Positions 24,238 to 32,819 are shown, numbered from the stretch's first letter. The stretch: DNA of 64,000 nucleotides from a virus (IMGVR_UViG_3300037541_000804:1-64000); one strand, 5' to 3'. Notes: generated by a model not told the origin, from the letters alone. Translations and numbers: made by a program.

Positions 24238-24691
24238 AAACAATTACCGTATTTGGGATACTCAAGATCACTTTTTCCGAAAAAGCGTTTACGAAACCGC
24301 CAAAGATTGCTATCTATTCATTGCACAGATGGGTTATGCAACCGCATTCAACTGTTATGGCGATGAGTTAAATTTTGATGATGAAAGATTCGTCATCCAA
24401 CAACACACAGGATCAACCGACTCTGCCCAAAACCCCATCTACGAAGGTGACGTTGTTCTCTGGCACGCAGAAGATCATTTTGAGGGCGGTTACTCCTATA
24501 AAAAAATGGTTGTTGGCTGGAATCAGCGGTGTATGCAATTTCGTCTTTTTGAATTTCCAAACCAAGTCGGGAAAGCTGCGGGTGAAACATTTTGGGCCGA
24601 AGATGTGAGAGTAATTGGCCACGTTTTTGATTATGAGAACGAAGAGTGTCGGTATCACTTGGATGAGTCAGTGAAAAACTTGAGGAAATAG
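24230..24691 (+). CDS. YopX-family phage protein
   Basis: Starts at ATG 24230, overlapping the previous stop by eight bases; the frame from 24179 is a spurious extension. RIWDTQDHFF at the N-terminus and VIQQHTGSTDSAQNPIYEGDVV in the centre are the YopX signature (usually QYTGLKD..G..IYEGDI). The C-terminus has the family's VIGHVFD/E ending. YopX proteins are widespread in phages, structurally beta-rich and of unknown role. A diverged paralog is at 32409. Confidence 0.8.
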   Translation: MTKNNYRIWDTQDHFFRKSVYETAKDCYLFIAQMGYATAFNCYGDELNFDDERFVIQQHTGSTDSAQNPIYEGDVVLWHAEDHFEGGYSYKKMVVGWNQRCMQFRLFEFPNQVGKAAGETFWAEDVRVIGHVFDYENEECRYHLDESVKNLRK

Positions 24692-24693
24692 TC

Positions 24694-25029
24694 ATGAACA
24701 ATAACATCCAATTCGGATCAATAAACGTCGAAACGGGCGAATCTCAAGAGGGTTATATTGAAAACGGCCAAATGAAATTCAAACCTATGAAATGGTGGCA
24801 AAAACTCTTCTTCAAAAAACCCGAAGAAAAAGAGTTTATTGGCTCATATAAGTATGAAACAAAATTCCCATGGTCAAAGCAATGTGTGAAGCGCCAAATC
24901 GCCATGTATAAATACTTTAATCCATACACTGGTAAAATCTATAAAATAGAAGGTTCTGACGGGGAAGAAACAATTCAACTTGACGTTGGAGCTTTTCAAA
25001 ACGGCCAAATCATTCCGATTAGACAATGA
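24694..25029 (+). CDS. Hypothetical protein, 111 aa
   Basis: A soluble beta-rich protein with an aromatic, basic stretch (KWWQKLFFKK, about residues 33-42). No family is recognised. The stop overlaps the ATG of a short duplicated start (25026), which implies that the ancestral neighbour downstream was the HIRAN-nuclease gene now at 25579. Confidence 0.55.
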   Translation: MNNNIQFGSINVETGESQEGYIENGQMKFKPMKWWQKLFFKKPEEKEFIGSYKYETKFPWSKQCVKRQIAMYKYFNPYTGKIYKIEGSDGEETIQLDVGAFQNGQIIPIRQ

Positions 25030-25061
25030 ATAAAATCACCGCTTCCGTCGCTGGCATTTAA
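25026..25061 (+). pseudogene. Duplicated 11-codon start of the HIRAN-nuclease gene
   Basis: ATG 25026 encodes MNKITASVAGI then TAA. The same eleven residues start the gene at 25579. The two differ at four third-codon positions only, all synonymous. This is a scar from insertion of the two genes between 25065 and 25575. Confidence 0.75.
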
Positions 25062-25064
25062 AAT

Positions 25065-25235
25065 ATGATTGGCAAGATTAAAAACAAAATAATTCGCCGC
25101 GTGGTGTTAATTGTCACACTTCCAGTTACAATTCCACTATCTTTAGCGATCCTACTCTTTGATTCTGCCCCAGGAATTATCAAGGATATGGCGGGGGAAA
25201 TCTCAGAATGTTGGAGACGTAGTTCATTAGATTAA
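25065..25235 (+). CDS. Small single-pass membrane protein, 56 aa
   Basis: Too short for a routine ORF cut-off. A basic amphipathic start (MIGKIKNKIIRR) is followed by one hydrophobic span, about residues 13-32, and a charged tail. This plan is shared by small phage inner-membrane peptides, inserted with the positive end in the cytoplasm. It lies inside the inserted segment and is followed four bases later by its partner gene. Confidence 0.6.
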   Translation: MIGKIKNKIIRRVVLIVTLPVTIPLSLAILLFDSAPGIIKDMAGEISECWRRSSLD

Positions 25236-25239
25236 ACAT

Positions 25240-25575
25240 ATGAGCGGAAAAACCAGACCAACGAAATACGTCAATATTGATGACGACTACACCAAAAACC
25301 ATTTGCGAATCTTAATTGATTGGCTGGTTAACGAAGTCGGCTCCGCTGGCGGAGATGGGGATGCTATTTGGTATTCAGAATTTTATTGGGTCGATGACAT
25401 TCTCGCTCTCGTTCAAGAGCATAACGACAAGCAAAAATACAAGTGGCAAATCTCTTTTGACGAAGAAAAGGGCCAAATTTTTTATGGAGAACGTCAAGAG
25501 GGTCTTTTGATAACAAACAGCAAAGAAGACTTTGATAACCGCCCAAGCTGGCAACAATGTTCGGTAGTTCTTTAG
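25240..25575 (+). CDS. Hypothetical protein, 111 aa
   Basis: An acidic soluble protein with many Trp and Tyr residues (IDWLV, AIWYSEFYWVDD). No domain is recognised. It belongs to the same inserted unit as the membrane peptide and ends just before ATG 25579. Confidence 0.55.
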   Translation: MSGKTRPTKYVNIDDDYTKNHLRILIDWLVNEVGSAGGDGDAIWYSEFYWVDDILALVQEHNDKQKYKWQISFDEEKGQIFYGERQEGLLITNSKEDFDNRPSWQQCSVVL

Positions 25576-25578
25576 CCC

Positions 25579-26757
25579 ATGAATAAAATCACCGCCTCCG
25601 TCGCAGGAATCTCTTTTGCCCTAAAAGACAATCCCGCCCTCAAATACTCCGAACTCAGAGAGGGCGAAAAACTGTCAGTTATTCCCGAACCAGAGAACGA
25701 ATATGACCCTAAAGCTATCCGCCTAGAATATAATGGTAGCAAAATTGGCTACGTTCCCCGAAAAAAAGAAGGACTAGATTTCAGCATTCAAAGCTGGTGC
25801 GCCGATCACATTGACTCGGTTTCGGCGGAAATTGACCAAACTTGGTATCGAAAAGACGGCGAAATCACTTTCGAGTATAGCGAGGGTTGTGAATTGGTTG
25901 GAGTTTACGTTCGATTCGAGATTCCAATCAAAGACGAAACCGAATTTGATGACAAAATCATCACCAAACACTCGTTCAGCGAACCAGATGTAATTGTCGA
26001 TTTCAACGAGACAAAGCACATCTACAACATGCGCTGCGAAGGTGGCGTTAAAGTTCTCAAAGGCGGGACGACTTTCATCAAGAGATTTTACGATCCATTT
26101 GATGCGCCCAAAATTGCCCGCCAGTGTTCAAAATATTGGGGAGTTTCGGCCAAAGATATTGAAGAAATGTGGGCTTCAAATGGTTCTGTCAGCGCCCTCT
26201 TAGGTACAACGGTACACTTGGCTTTGGAGCACTATATCAATTACAAAGATGTAGGCAACACCATTACCACAACTCGCAAAGCCTCTGGCAAAGACGTAGA
26301 TGGGAACTACGCAATGCCAAAACACCCTTTCCTCAAGAAAACCATTGAATCACTTAACCGTCTAACCGACAAATTGGATAAAAAATACAAAGTCCAAGAA
26401 GTTGTCGCCGAAGCTCTTGTTACAGATTCGGCCACTGGTTGGGGCGGATTAGTTGACCGTCTTGCTATTCTCGACAAAGAGCGCAAAATCGCCCGCGTGC
26501 AAGACTATAAGGTGAACATTGGCGCGGAAAAAGAAGAGTCTCATAGCAAGCCAAAACAGCCATTCTCGCACCTTCCCGCGAATAAGCTAACGAAGTATGC
26601 TTTGCAGTTGAGCTTCTACTCGTCAATCCTAAAGAAGCATGGGTGGATTATTGAGGGCTTGGATGTCTTTATCTATGAGGAACGGTGGGTTCACCATTCA
26701 CTAGATTTGATTGATTTCGCGGCATATAAGGACGAGATTCAGAAAGTGGCAAAATAA
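25579..26757 (+). CDS. HIRAN domain fused to a RecB/Cas4-like PD-(D/E)XK nuclease
   Basis: A 392-aa two-domain protein. Residues 1-115 are a HIRAN domain (VAGIS..., PEPENEYDPKAIRLEYNG, IGYVPRK), known to bind 3' DNA ends in HLTF. Residues about 205-350 are a RecB-type nuclease: GTTVH (209-213), an acidic GLVDRL at about 291-295, QDYK with D309 and K311, and QLSFY (343-347). The fusion suggests a nuclease that recognises a DNA end or fork before cutting, acting with the RecA-like protein. I see no cysteines for a Cas4-type iron-sulfur cluster. Confidence 0.82.
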   Translation: MNKITASVAGISFALKDNPALKYSELREGEKLSVIPEPENEYDPKAIRLEYNGSKIGYVPRKKEGLDFSIQSWCADHIDSVSAEIDQTWYRKDGEITFEYSEGCELVGVYVRFEIPIKDETEFDDKIITKHSFSEPDVIVDFNETKHIYNMRCEGGVKVLKGGTTFIKRFYDPFDAPKIARQCSKYWGVSAKDIEEMWASNGSVSALLGTTVHLALEHYINYKDVGNTITTTRKASGKDVDGNYAMPKHPFLKKTIESLNRLTDKLDKKYKVQEVVAEALVTDSATGWGGLVDRLAILDKERKIARVQDYKVNIGAEKEESHSKPKQPFSHLPANKLTKYALQLSFYSSILKKHGWIIEGLDVFIYEERWVHHSLDLIDFAAYKDEIQKVAK

Positions 26758-26760
26758 TTG

Positions 26761-26789
26761 TTGACACGGTATGGTTTATGATTTAGTAT
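26761..26789 (+). promoter_or_regulatory. Sigma70 promoter, leaderless gene at 26796
   Basis: TTGACA (26761-26766), exactly 17 bases, TAGTAT (26784-26789), then six bases to ATG 26796. It is the cleanest example of the leaderless pattern in the window. Confidence 0.75.
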
Positions 26790-26795
26790 TGAACA

Positions 26796-27131
26796 ATGAA
26801 GAAGCCTAATCCAATTTTTGTCAGCGAACGCCTAGCCAGTGTTTATCCAGACGAACTAAGACTCACTCCCGAACAAGCTTTTCAAGCATTTGGTCTTGAA
26901 TTTCGGCCAGAGTTTCAAACTATAAGGCTAGAATTTGATGTGGACGAAGGCTATAGCGGGGATGTCTATAGACTAGAACTATTTGGTGTTCGCCCCGAAA
27001 CTCCCCAAGAAACGGAAAGACGAGAACTAGAAGCGGCCAAAATCATTGCGGCACAAAACCGAGACAAACAAAAGAAAGAAGACCGAGAGAAAAAAGAACT
27101 CGCCCGACTCAAGAAAAAATACGAAAAATGA
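26796..27131 (+). CDS. Hypothetical protein, 111 aa, charged coiled tail
   Basis: The first 70 residues look folded (beta-rich, IRLEFDVDEGYSGDVYRLELFGV). The last 40 are a highly charged Lys/Glu/Arg helix (QKKEDREKKELARLKKKYEK), probably a coiled coil or nucleic-acid contact. It leads the DNA polymerase operon and overlaps the PHP gene by an ATGA. Confidence 0.6.
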   Translation: MKKPNPIFVSERLASVYPDELRLTPEQAFQAFGLEFRPEFQTIRLEFDVDEGYSGDVYRLELFGVRPETPQETERRELEAAKIIAAQNRDKQKKEDREKKELARLKKKYEK

Positions 27132-27886
27132 TTCTGCCGATCTTCACAAGCAACTATTCTATCGGGAAAAGTTTGATTTCTCTGGAAGACCCATCGAAAG
27201 TTTCTCCAGAAGGAAGCGATAGTCTTCTCGAAATCGCCAAGACGAATAATCTTAAACAAGTCATCCTCCTAGAATCAACGTTTATCGGCTTTAAAAAGGC
27301 TTTTGATTCTTTTCAGGCGGCAGACATTCAACTAATTTTCGGCATTCGATTCAAGATTTGCAATGATCGTCTGGCGGAAGATCGCGAAAAGACCGAACAC
27401 AAAATCTGCTTGTTCGCCAAAAATGATAACGGCTGCAAAGAGTTGATGAAACTTTACTCAGCGGCCCAAACAAAGTTCGGCGGGTTCTTGGACTATTCCC
27501 TGTTGAAGGAACGCTTGACCGACAATCTTTTGGTTGTTATTCCCTTTTATGACTCATTTATACACTGCAATTCTCTTCACGGAAAACAGTGTTTGCCTGA
27601 TTTGAGTTTCTGTCAGCCAATCTTGTGGCTGGGGGATCATGGGTTGCCGTTTGATCATATTTTGCGGCGGAAAACAGTTGATTTTGCGGCCAAAAATGGC
27701 TACGAAACTCAAGAAATTCACCACATCTATTACAAAGACCGCGCAAGCATAGACGCGATGGTTACTTATAAAATCCTAACAAATCGCCAAGGCGGGAAAG
27801 CTCAAACCTTAGACAGACCAGAGCTTTCAAATTTTTCATCGGACGAATTCTGCCTACAAGGCTATCTTGAAAAACTGGAAAAATAA
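27128..27886 (+). CDS. PHP-like N-terminal piece of DNA polymerase III alpha
   Basis: A 252-aa protein that resembles only the N-terminal PHP domain of bacterial polymerase III alpha, most clearly in LFAKNDNGCKELMKLYSAA, where alpha has a LLAKNxxGYxNLxxLxS block. The metal-binding HxHSxxS motif is replaced by FTSNYS, so PHP chemistry is unlikely. The protein ends where the palm of alpha would begin, and that part is encoded at 29816. It may be a structural subunit rejoining the polymerase in trans. Confidence 0.7.
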   Translation: MILPIFTSNYSIGKSLISLEDPSKVSPEGSDSLLEIAKTNNLKQVILLESTFIGFKKAFDSFQAADIQLIFGIRFKICNDRLAEDREKTEHKICLFAKNDNGCKELMKLYSAAQTKFGGFLDYSLLKERLTDNLLVVIPFYDSFIHCNSLHGKQCLPDLSFCQPILWLGDHGLPFDHILRRKTVDFAAKNGYETQEIHHIYYKDRASIDAMVTYKILTNRQGGKAQTLDRPELSNFSSDEFCLQGYLEKLEK

Positions 27887-27887
27887 A

Positions 27888-28520
27888 ATGAACGACCTTT
27901 TGCGATTTAAATTTGATCAGAAATTCTTATTGCTAGACACTGAGACGGCAAATTTAAGCCTGACCAGCGGCCTTCCTTGGCAAATTGCTTGGTTGACTAC
28001 CAAGGGTAAATACGTCACCAACAAATTCGAGCGTAAAATCAAATGGCCTGATTATCGCGTAGCGCCCGAAATTGCCGTTTTTAACCATTTTGACGAAGCG
28101 CAATACTTGCGTGAGGCACGCGACCCTGTTGAAGTGCTTGACGAGTTTGAGAGCTATCTATACGATCCATCTTACATGAGCGTGGGAATGAATACGCTTG
28201 GTTTTGATTTTGCGATTATCAATAATTGGCGCAAAGCTTTGGGCCGAAAGACTGATTATTCTTGGCTAGACCGTCATTGGGATATTTTGGCGGTGTATCG
28301 GGCGATTCAAAGCGGCGCAAAGAGTCCGCCGAAAGATGATTTCTTGGCTTGGCAGTATTCATGGATCAATCATCGAGATAGGAAGATTAAGGCGTCACTA
28401 TCGAGTCAGTTGAAGCATTACGGGGTGCCATTTAGGGAGGAAGACCGCCACGGGGCATTGTACGATGTAGAACTGACCTTCGAGGTATTTAAGCGTCAAC
28501 TTTTTGAGCTAGATATTTAA
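27888..28520 (+). CDS. DnaQ-like 3'-5' proofreading exonuclease
   Basis: A 210-aa DEDDh exonuclease. ExoI is LLLDTET (D17, E19), ExoII NTLGFDF (D107), ExoIII HGALYDVELT (H188, D193). It removes mismatched nucleotides for the polymerase encoded downstream. ATG 27888 is used; the in-frame ATG at 27867 lies inside the preceding gene. The 3' end is overlapped by the convergent endonuclease gene for 32 bases. Confidence 0.88.
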   Translation: MNDLLRFKFDQKFLLLDTETANLSLTSGLPWQIAWLTTKGKYVTNKFERKIKWPDYRVAPEIAVFNHFDEAQYLREARDPVEVLDEFESYLYDPSYMSVGMNTLGFDFAIINNWRKALGRKTDYSWLDRHWDILAVYRAIQSGAKSPPKDDFLAWQYSWINHRDRKIKASLSSQLKHYGVPFREEDRHGALYDVELTFEVFKRQLFELDI

Positions 28521-29274
28521 CCCTAGCTTGTCGAGCCTCTTCTTCTGTATCAAACCAACCCAAGTATTTATTTTTTGGGCCATATGCCCGCCATCTTCCT
28601 TCCCCTTTATGATAACCGACACCTTTCCATTGAGAGGATACCGTAGGAAGAGACGAGATTATACTTTGACACTTATCGAACTTTCGCTTTAACCCGAACT
28701 CAAAATCATTTGGATAAAGATACTTAGATAGGCGAAACAAATCTGGGCCATATTTTATTTCTAAAACAGAACCTCGTCCACTTAAATAGCTTTTTTGAAA
28801 ATAAAAAAAGTTTTCAATTTCTAATTCATTAAGTAAAACTAAAAAATCAGACCAATCCTGTTCATAAGAACCAGCAAGAGAAAATGTTCCGCCAATTCTT
28901 CCTTTTCTTTTGTAAAAACAACCATCTGCGTCGATATAGCCAAGCCAGAAATACCTATGGTTTTCTTTTGGAATCTGAGAAAGAATTTTGCTAGGAGAAT
29001 TTATGCTTTTTAATAAAAAATCATTATTTAGCATTAAATCTATTAGGCCCCTGTTCTTTGTAAAGAAAAACCCTCCCTGAGTTCTCCTATTCTTTAATTC
29101 TTGTCTCTTAAATTGAAAAGTGGCAACTTTTTCAAAGACACTAAAAAGTGATAAAGCATCTTCTTCTACAATCCTTATGTTTGGCGTCATATACCCATCG
29201 CCACTCTTAAAACACCCATCTCCCCAGAAAAACCCAAGAAAGTAAGCCCAATATTTATCAAATACATCAACCAT
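28489..29274 (-). CDS. LAGLIDADG endonuclease with C-terminal AP2 domain
   Basis: A 261-aa mobile endonuclease. LGFFWGDG (about residues 13-20) and LGYIDADG (about 112-119) are the two LAGLIDADG helices. The last 55 residues (KGVGYHKGEGRWRAYG...LGWFDTEEEARQAR) are an AP2-type DNA-binding domain, often attached to HNH endonucleases and less often to this class. It is on the opposite strand to the polymerase genes it separates, and is clearly more AT-rich. ATG 29274 is preferred over the TTG extension to 29295, which would include the GTGTAAT motif. Confidence 0.85.
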   Translation of the reverse strand: MVDVFDKYWAYFLGFFWGDGCFKSGDGYMTPNIRIVEEDALSLFSVFEKVATFQFKRQELKNRRTQGGFFFTKNRGLIDLMLNNDFLLKSINSPSKILSQIPKENHRYFWLGYIDADGCFYKRKGRIGGTFSLAGSYEQDWSDFLVLLNELEIENFFYFQKSYLSGRGSVLEIKYGPDLFRLSKYLYPNDFEFGLKRKFDKCQSIISSLPTVSSQWKGVGYHKGEGRWRAYGPKNKYLGWFDTEEEARQARVKYLAQKVDA

Positions 29275-29284
29275 AGCATTAAGG

Positions 29285-29291
29285 ATTACAC
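29285..29291 (-). promoter_or_regulatory. GTGTAAT motif before the AP2 endonuclease
   Basis: On the minus strand GCGTGTAATCC ends about ten bases before ATG 29274. The same GCGTGTAATCC 11-mer precedes the tape measure gene. Confidence 0.4.
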
Positions 29292-29328
29292 GCAAAAATG
29301 CTTTTTACGATTTTTCCACTGAAAATAG

Positions 29329-29357
29329 TTGACGAATCAGTTAGACTAGCGTATATT
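29329..29357 (+). promoter_or_regulatory. Promoter of the polymerase unit
   Basis: TTGACG (29329-29334), 17 bases, TATATT (29352-29357), seven bases, ATG 29365. The transcript would start on or next to the start codon. Confidence 0.72.
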
Positions 29358-29364
29358 CCGTAGT

Positions 29365-29823
29365 ATGTATCCAAAATCCTACTACCCATATTCTCCAGAA
29401 TATACTGAGAAGTACCATGAAATTTCTGAATACTTTCGGCCCAAAGTAGAGGAAATCTTAAACTCCAAGCCGTCCACTTACAAAAAGTGGCGCAACCATC
29501 ACTTTCTAATTGAAGGAGACGACTCTTTCGAGCAATTCGCCAAAATTTCCAAGAAGAACGTAATCATTACCCATCGAGAAAAACTACCATTCCTCGAATA
29601 TGTTACGGAAAGACTAATGTGGTATTCTCTAGCTCACGATTATAAATCGGCAAAAATTAGCTTGAAAGATGACCTTGGTTGCGGTAAAGTAAGGTGGTCA
29701 AGCCGAATGGGACCAAAATTGGATAGTCTTTTTAATAAAGGGCCAGACGGAACAGAAGATAGAAGTTTAAAGACATTGAGAACAGAACCATTTGACGATA
29801 CGCTTTTCACAAAAGATGCTTAA
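29365..29823 (+). CDS. Hypothetical protein, 152 aa
   Basis: A Tyr-rich, basic protein (PKSYYPYSPEYTEKYHEISEYF at the start) with no recognised domain. It is cotranscribed with the polymerase large fragment, whose ATG lies inside its last codons (29816). It may be a polymerase accessory protein by position alone. Confidence 0.6.
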   Translation: MYPKSYYPYSPEYTEKYHEISEYFRPKVEEILNSKPSTYKKWRNHHFLIEGDDSFEQFAKISKKNVIITHREKLPFLEYVTERLMWYSLAHDYKSAKISLKDDLGCGKVRWSSRMGPKLDSLFNKGPDGTEDRSLKTLRTEPFDDTLFTKDA

Positions 29824-32416
29824 CTATTTCCAAAAGTATAAGAAGGTGCTCCACGCGGGAGTCATTCTTCCCTCAATTTCTATCGACCAACGCTTCTACG
29901 ACGAACTTGGGCTAAAGAATACAGTCTCAAATTACGAATTTCTCCGTCGTCTTTGCTGGAAAGGTATTCAAGATAAGGGTATCGACAAGTTGCCGAACAA
30001 GCAGGAGTACTATGATCGAATCAAAAAAGAACTAGACGTTTTCAAAGAAACCACGTTTGATAGTTATGTGCTCTTGAATTGGGACTTTCACCAATTTTGC
30101 CACAAAGAAAATATCTTAACTGGATGGGGTAGAGGTTCGGCGGCGAGTTCTCTTGTTTTGTATCTCTTAAACATTACGAGAATTGATCCGCTTGAATATA
30201 ATCTCTACTTTGAGCGATTCCTTTCTGTGGTTCGCGCCAAGAAGATTATTGATGACGACGGAACGGTTTATCTTGACGGCGGCGCTCTTTGTGACGTTGA
30301 CTCAGATATTTCATACTCCGAAAGATACAGGGTTATTGACTATCTTTACGAAAAACACAAAGGCAGAACAGCCAAAATCCTAACTCTTGGAACTCTTAGT
30401 AGCAAAGTTTGCATTACAGAGTGTTGCAAAATCGTTGGCGGCATGTCTCCAGAAGATGCCAAGCACGTTAGCGATATGATTCCGAAGAAGTTTAACATTC
30501 CTGTTTCTATCAAGGAAGCCATCGTGGAGAGTGAGAAATTTGCTATTTTCGCCGAACAAAACGAAAAGATTATCAAGGTCGCCCAAAAGCTTGAAAACCT
30601 AATCAAAAACACAGGCATTCATGCATCTGGCATTGCAATTAGCCATGAAAATATTGAAGAAACAATTCCCCTAGAGCGGTGCAAGGACGACGAGAGCGGC
30701 GAAGAAGGCGTTGTGACGGGTTTTGAAATGGGCGATGTTGGATCGTTGATTGTAAAGGTTGACGTTCTAGGATTAAAAACCCTGTCTGTTGTTAATGACA
30801 CTTGCAAAGATATTGACATAGACCCAAACAACATCCCCAAAGAAGACCCCGAAACATACAAATTCCTGCAAAACCTTGTTGCGCCACAAGGGTTATTCCA
30901 GCTAGAGACGGATGTAGGCTTCCGAGTTTGCCAGAAGGTAAGGCCGCGAGATTTACATGATTTGGCTGCAATCTTAGCGATTGCAAGGCCAGGAGCTTTG
31001 GCTTATGCTGATAAATATGCTGAATTTGTAAGGACAGGAGAAAGTCAAAGCGTTCATCCATTCTTTGATAGCGTCTTGGGGAGAACGGGGAACATCCCAA
31101 TCTTTCAAGAACAGTTGTTGGCCATGCTTAATAAGATTGGCCTATCTTTAATTGATGCTGACCGTGTTAGAAAGTGTGTTGGCAAAAAGTTAGTAGAAGA
31201 GATGAAGGAATGGCAAAGTAAAATCTATGAAACTGCCGAGAAAAATGGCCTAGATAAATCTGTTGGAGATGTTGTTTGGAGGGTTGCGGATGAGAGTAAA
31301 AATTACTCGTTCGCAGCGGGACATTCCTTCCCGTACTCTAAGCTATCTTACATTACGGCTTACTTAAAGGTTCACCATACTGTTTTCTTCTACAAGAATC
31401 TTCTACAGATGGCGACTACGGAGCAGAAACCGTTTGAAGCTATTTCGGCCATTTCTCAAGAGCTTCACCTATTCAACATCCGACTACTTCCGCCTGATTT
31501 AATTAAGAGCGACAAAGTTTTCAAGGTTGAAGGAAACAATATTCGATATGCTCTAGCTTCCGTTAAGAGTGTTAGTGATAAAACAGCAGACGCATTGGAT
31601 GTTTTTCGCGGCAAAGCTCTAACCAACAAATTTGAAATCTTCAACGAAGCAAAAGAAGCGGGCCTAAACATTGGGGCGCTCTGTTCTCTCATCCAAGCTG
31701 GCTGTTTGGATTCTTTCAACACTGATAGAAGTTTGCTCATGTTGGAGGCGCAAGTTTTCAACACCTTGACGCCTAAAGAAAAGCCTCTCGTTACAAACTA
31801 CGGCCAATCATTTAATTACGACATTTTGGCACTCTTAAAAGCAGTCGGCGAAGGCAAATTACTGAACGACAAAGGTAAACCCATTATATCTGATAGCCGC
31901 CTCAAAACCTTGCGCGAAAAATACGGGGACTACCGAAAACTCTACGATCATAACCACCAACACAGAAAATTCTGCGAATGGTTCTTTGAGAAGAAACTTC
32001 TCGGATATTCCTATACACATAACTTGCGCCAAGTCTTTAAAGACAATCAAGGATTTACACCAGTCATTGAATTGCTCTCCCTAACAGACAAAGACCGCGT
32101 GCGAATTGTTGGCACTGTCGATGATTTCGCCAAGTCTAAGAGTAAAAAGAACGACAAATCATATCTCAGAATTAACTTCTCAGACGAGGGTGGCAAAACA
32201 ACTGTCCTATTCTTCGATAAACAAAAGCTCAACAAAGACCAAAAACCCAATAGCGAAGATCACCCCGCGACCATGTTCTTTAAAGCGGCAGACTTAGAGA
32301 AGGAAGATATTATTGTTGTTGACGGCCAAAAATCAGGCGATATTGTTTTCGCCAATGAAATTAAAAAAATTGACACCCAAATCTTTAGCAAAGTATCAGA
32401 GGCAAAAAATGACTAA
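29816..32416 (+). CDS. dnaE: DNA polymerase III alpha subunit, palm to C-terminus
   Basis: An 866-aa C-family polymerase without its PHP domain. GWGRGSAASS (103-112) binds the triphosphate. The catalytic aspartates are in CDVDSD (159-164; usual form PDIDxDF) and KVDVLGL (314-320). The thumb, fingers (HxSG in IHASGIAIS, then FQLETDVG and FQEQLLAML) and a C-terminal OB-like part (RVRIVGTVDDF) can be followed in order. ATG 29816 matches the start of family similarity; the frame to 29792 is an extension. It is likely the replicative polymerase, working with the separate PHP and exonuclease proteins. Confidence 0.92.
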   Translation: MLNYFQKYKKVLHAGVILPSISIDQRFYDELGLKNTVSNYEFLRRLCWKGIQDKGIDKLPNKQEYYDRIKKELDVFKETTFDSYVLLNWDFHQFCHKENILTGWGRGSAASSLVLYLLNITRIDPLEYNLYFERFLSVVRAKKIIDDDGTVYLDGGALCDVDSDISYSERYRVIDYLYEKHKGRTAKILTLGTLSSKVCITECCKIVGGMSPEDAKHVSDMIPKKFNIPVSIKEAIVESEKFAIFAEQNEKIIKVAQKLENLIKNTGIHASGIAISHENIEETIPLERCKDDESGEEGVVTGFEMGDVGSLIVKVDVLGLKTLSVVNDTCKDIDIDPNNIPKEDPETYKFLQNLVAPQGLFQLETDVGFRVCQKVRPRDLHDLAAILAIARPGALAYADKYAEFVRTGESQSVHPFFDSVLGRTGNIPIFQEQLLAMLNKIGLSLIDADRVRKCVGKKLVEEMKEWQSKIYETAEKNGLDKSVGDVVWRVADESKNYSFAAGHSFPYSKLSYITAYLKVHHTVFFYKNLLQMATTEQKPFEAISAISQELHLFNIRLLPPDLIKSDKVFKVEGNNIRYALASVKSVSDKTADALDVFRGKALTNKFEIFNEAKEAGLNIGALCSLIQAGCLDSFNTDRSLLMLEAQVFNTLTPKEKPLVTNYGQSFNYDILALLKAVGEGKLLNDKGKPIISDSRLKTLREKYGDYRKLYDHNHQHRKFCEWFFEKKLLGYSYTHNLRQVFKDNQGFTPVIELLSLTDKDRVRIVGTVDDFAKSKSKKNDKSYLRINFSDEGGKTTVLFFDKQKLNKDQKPNSEDHPATMFFKAADLEKEDIIVVDGQKSGDIVFANEIKKIDTQIFSKVSEAKND

Positions 32417-32795
32417 AAAATTTAGAGTTTGGGACAAAGAGCTAGCTATATTCGCCGAACACGCGGAACTTCGCGATGGGATTCTAGAAGATATTTTGCT
32501 TCATCCAAAGGGAGGATTCCTTGCTATTTGGGATAACGGGGCGACTAAAATTCTGAATGAGAATAGGTTTGTGCTTGAGCAATTCACTGGTATCCTTGAT
32601 TCAGAAGGTAAAGAAATCTATGAGGGAGACATTATTTCTGGCGAATTTTACGACACGGAATATCATTGTTCAACAACGGTAGTTCATCCAGTCGTATTCA
32701 ATAACGGGGCGTTCAATATTTCTTCCAGCTTGTGGTTTAAGCCAACCTTGAAAATTCTTGGAAACATCCGCCAAAATCCCAAACTTCTAGCTTGA
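32409..32795 (+). CDS. YopX-family phage protein, second copy
   Basis: From ATG 32409, overlapping the polymerase stop, a 128-aa protein with FRVWDKE at the start and LEQFTGILDSEGKEIYEGDII in the centre, closer to the YopX consensus than the copy at 24230. The ending ILGNIRQNPKLL matches the usual family end. The coding part before 32409 in this frame is a shadow of the polymerase gene. Role unknown. Confidence 0.82.
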   Translation: MTKKFRVWDKELAIFAEHAELRDGILEDILLHPKGGFLAIWDNGATKILNENRFVLEQFTGILDSEGKEIYEGDIISGEFYDTEYHCSTTVVHPVVFNNGAFNISSSLWFKPTLKILGNIRQNPKLLA

Positions 32796-32819
32796 CTTTT
32801 CCCGCCCATTCCGTATATT
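32792..32819 (+). promoter_or_regulatory. Promoter of the Clp-like gene
   Basis: TTGACT (32792-32797) overlaps the YopX stop; 16 bases later TATATT (32814-32819) ends five bases before ATG 32825. It argues that the frame between 32792 and 32825 is promoter, not coding. Confidence 0.7.
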
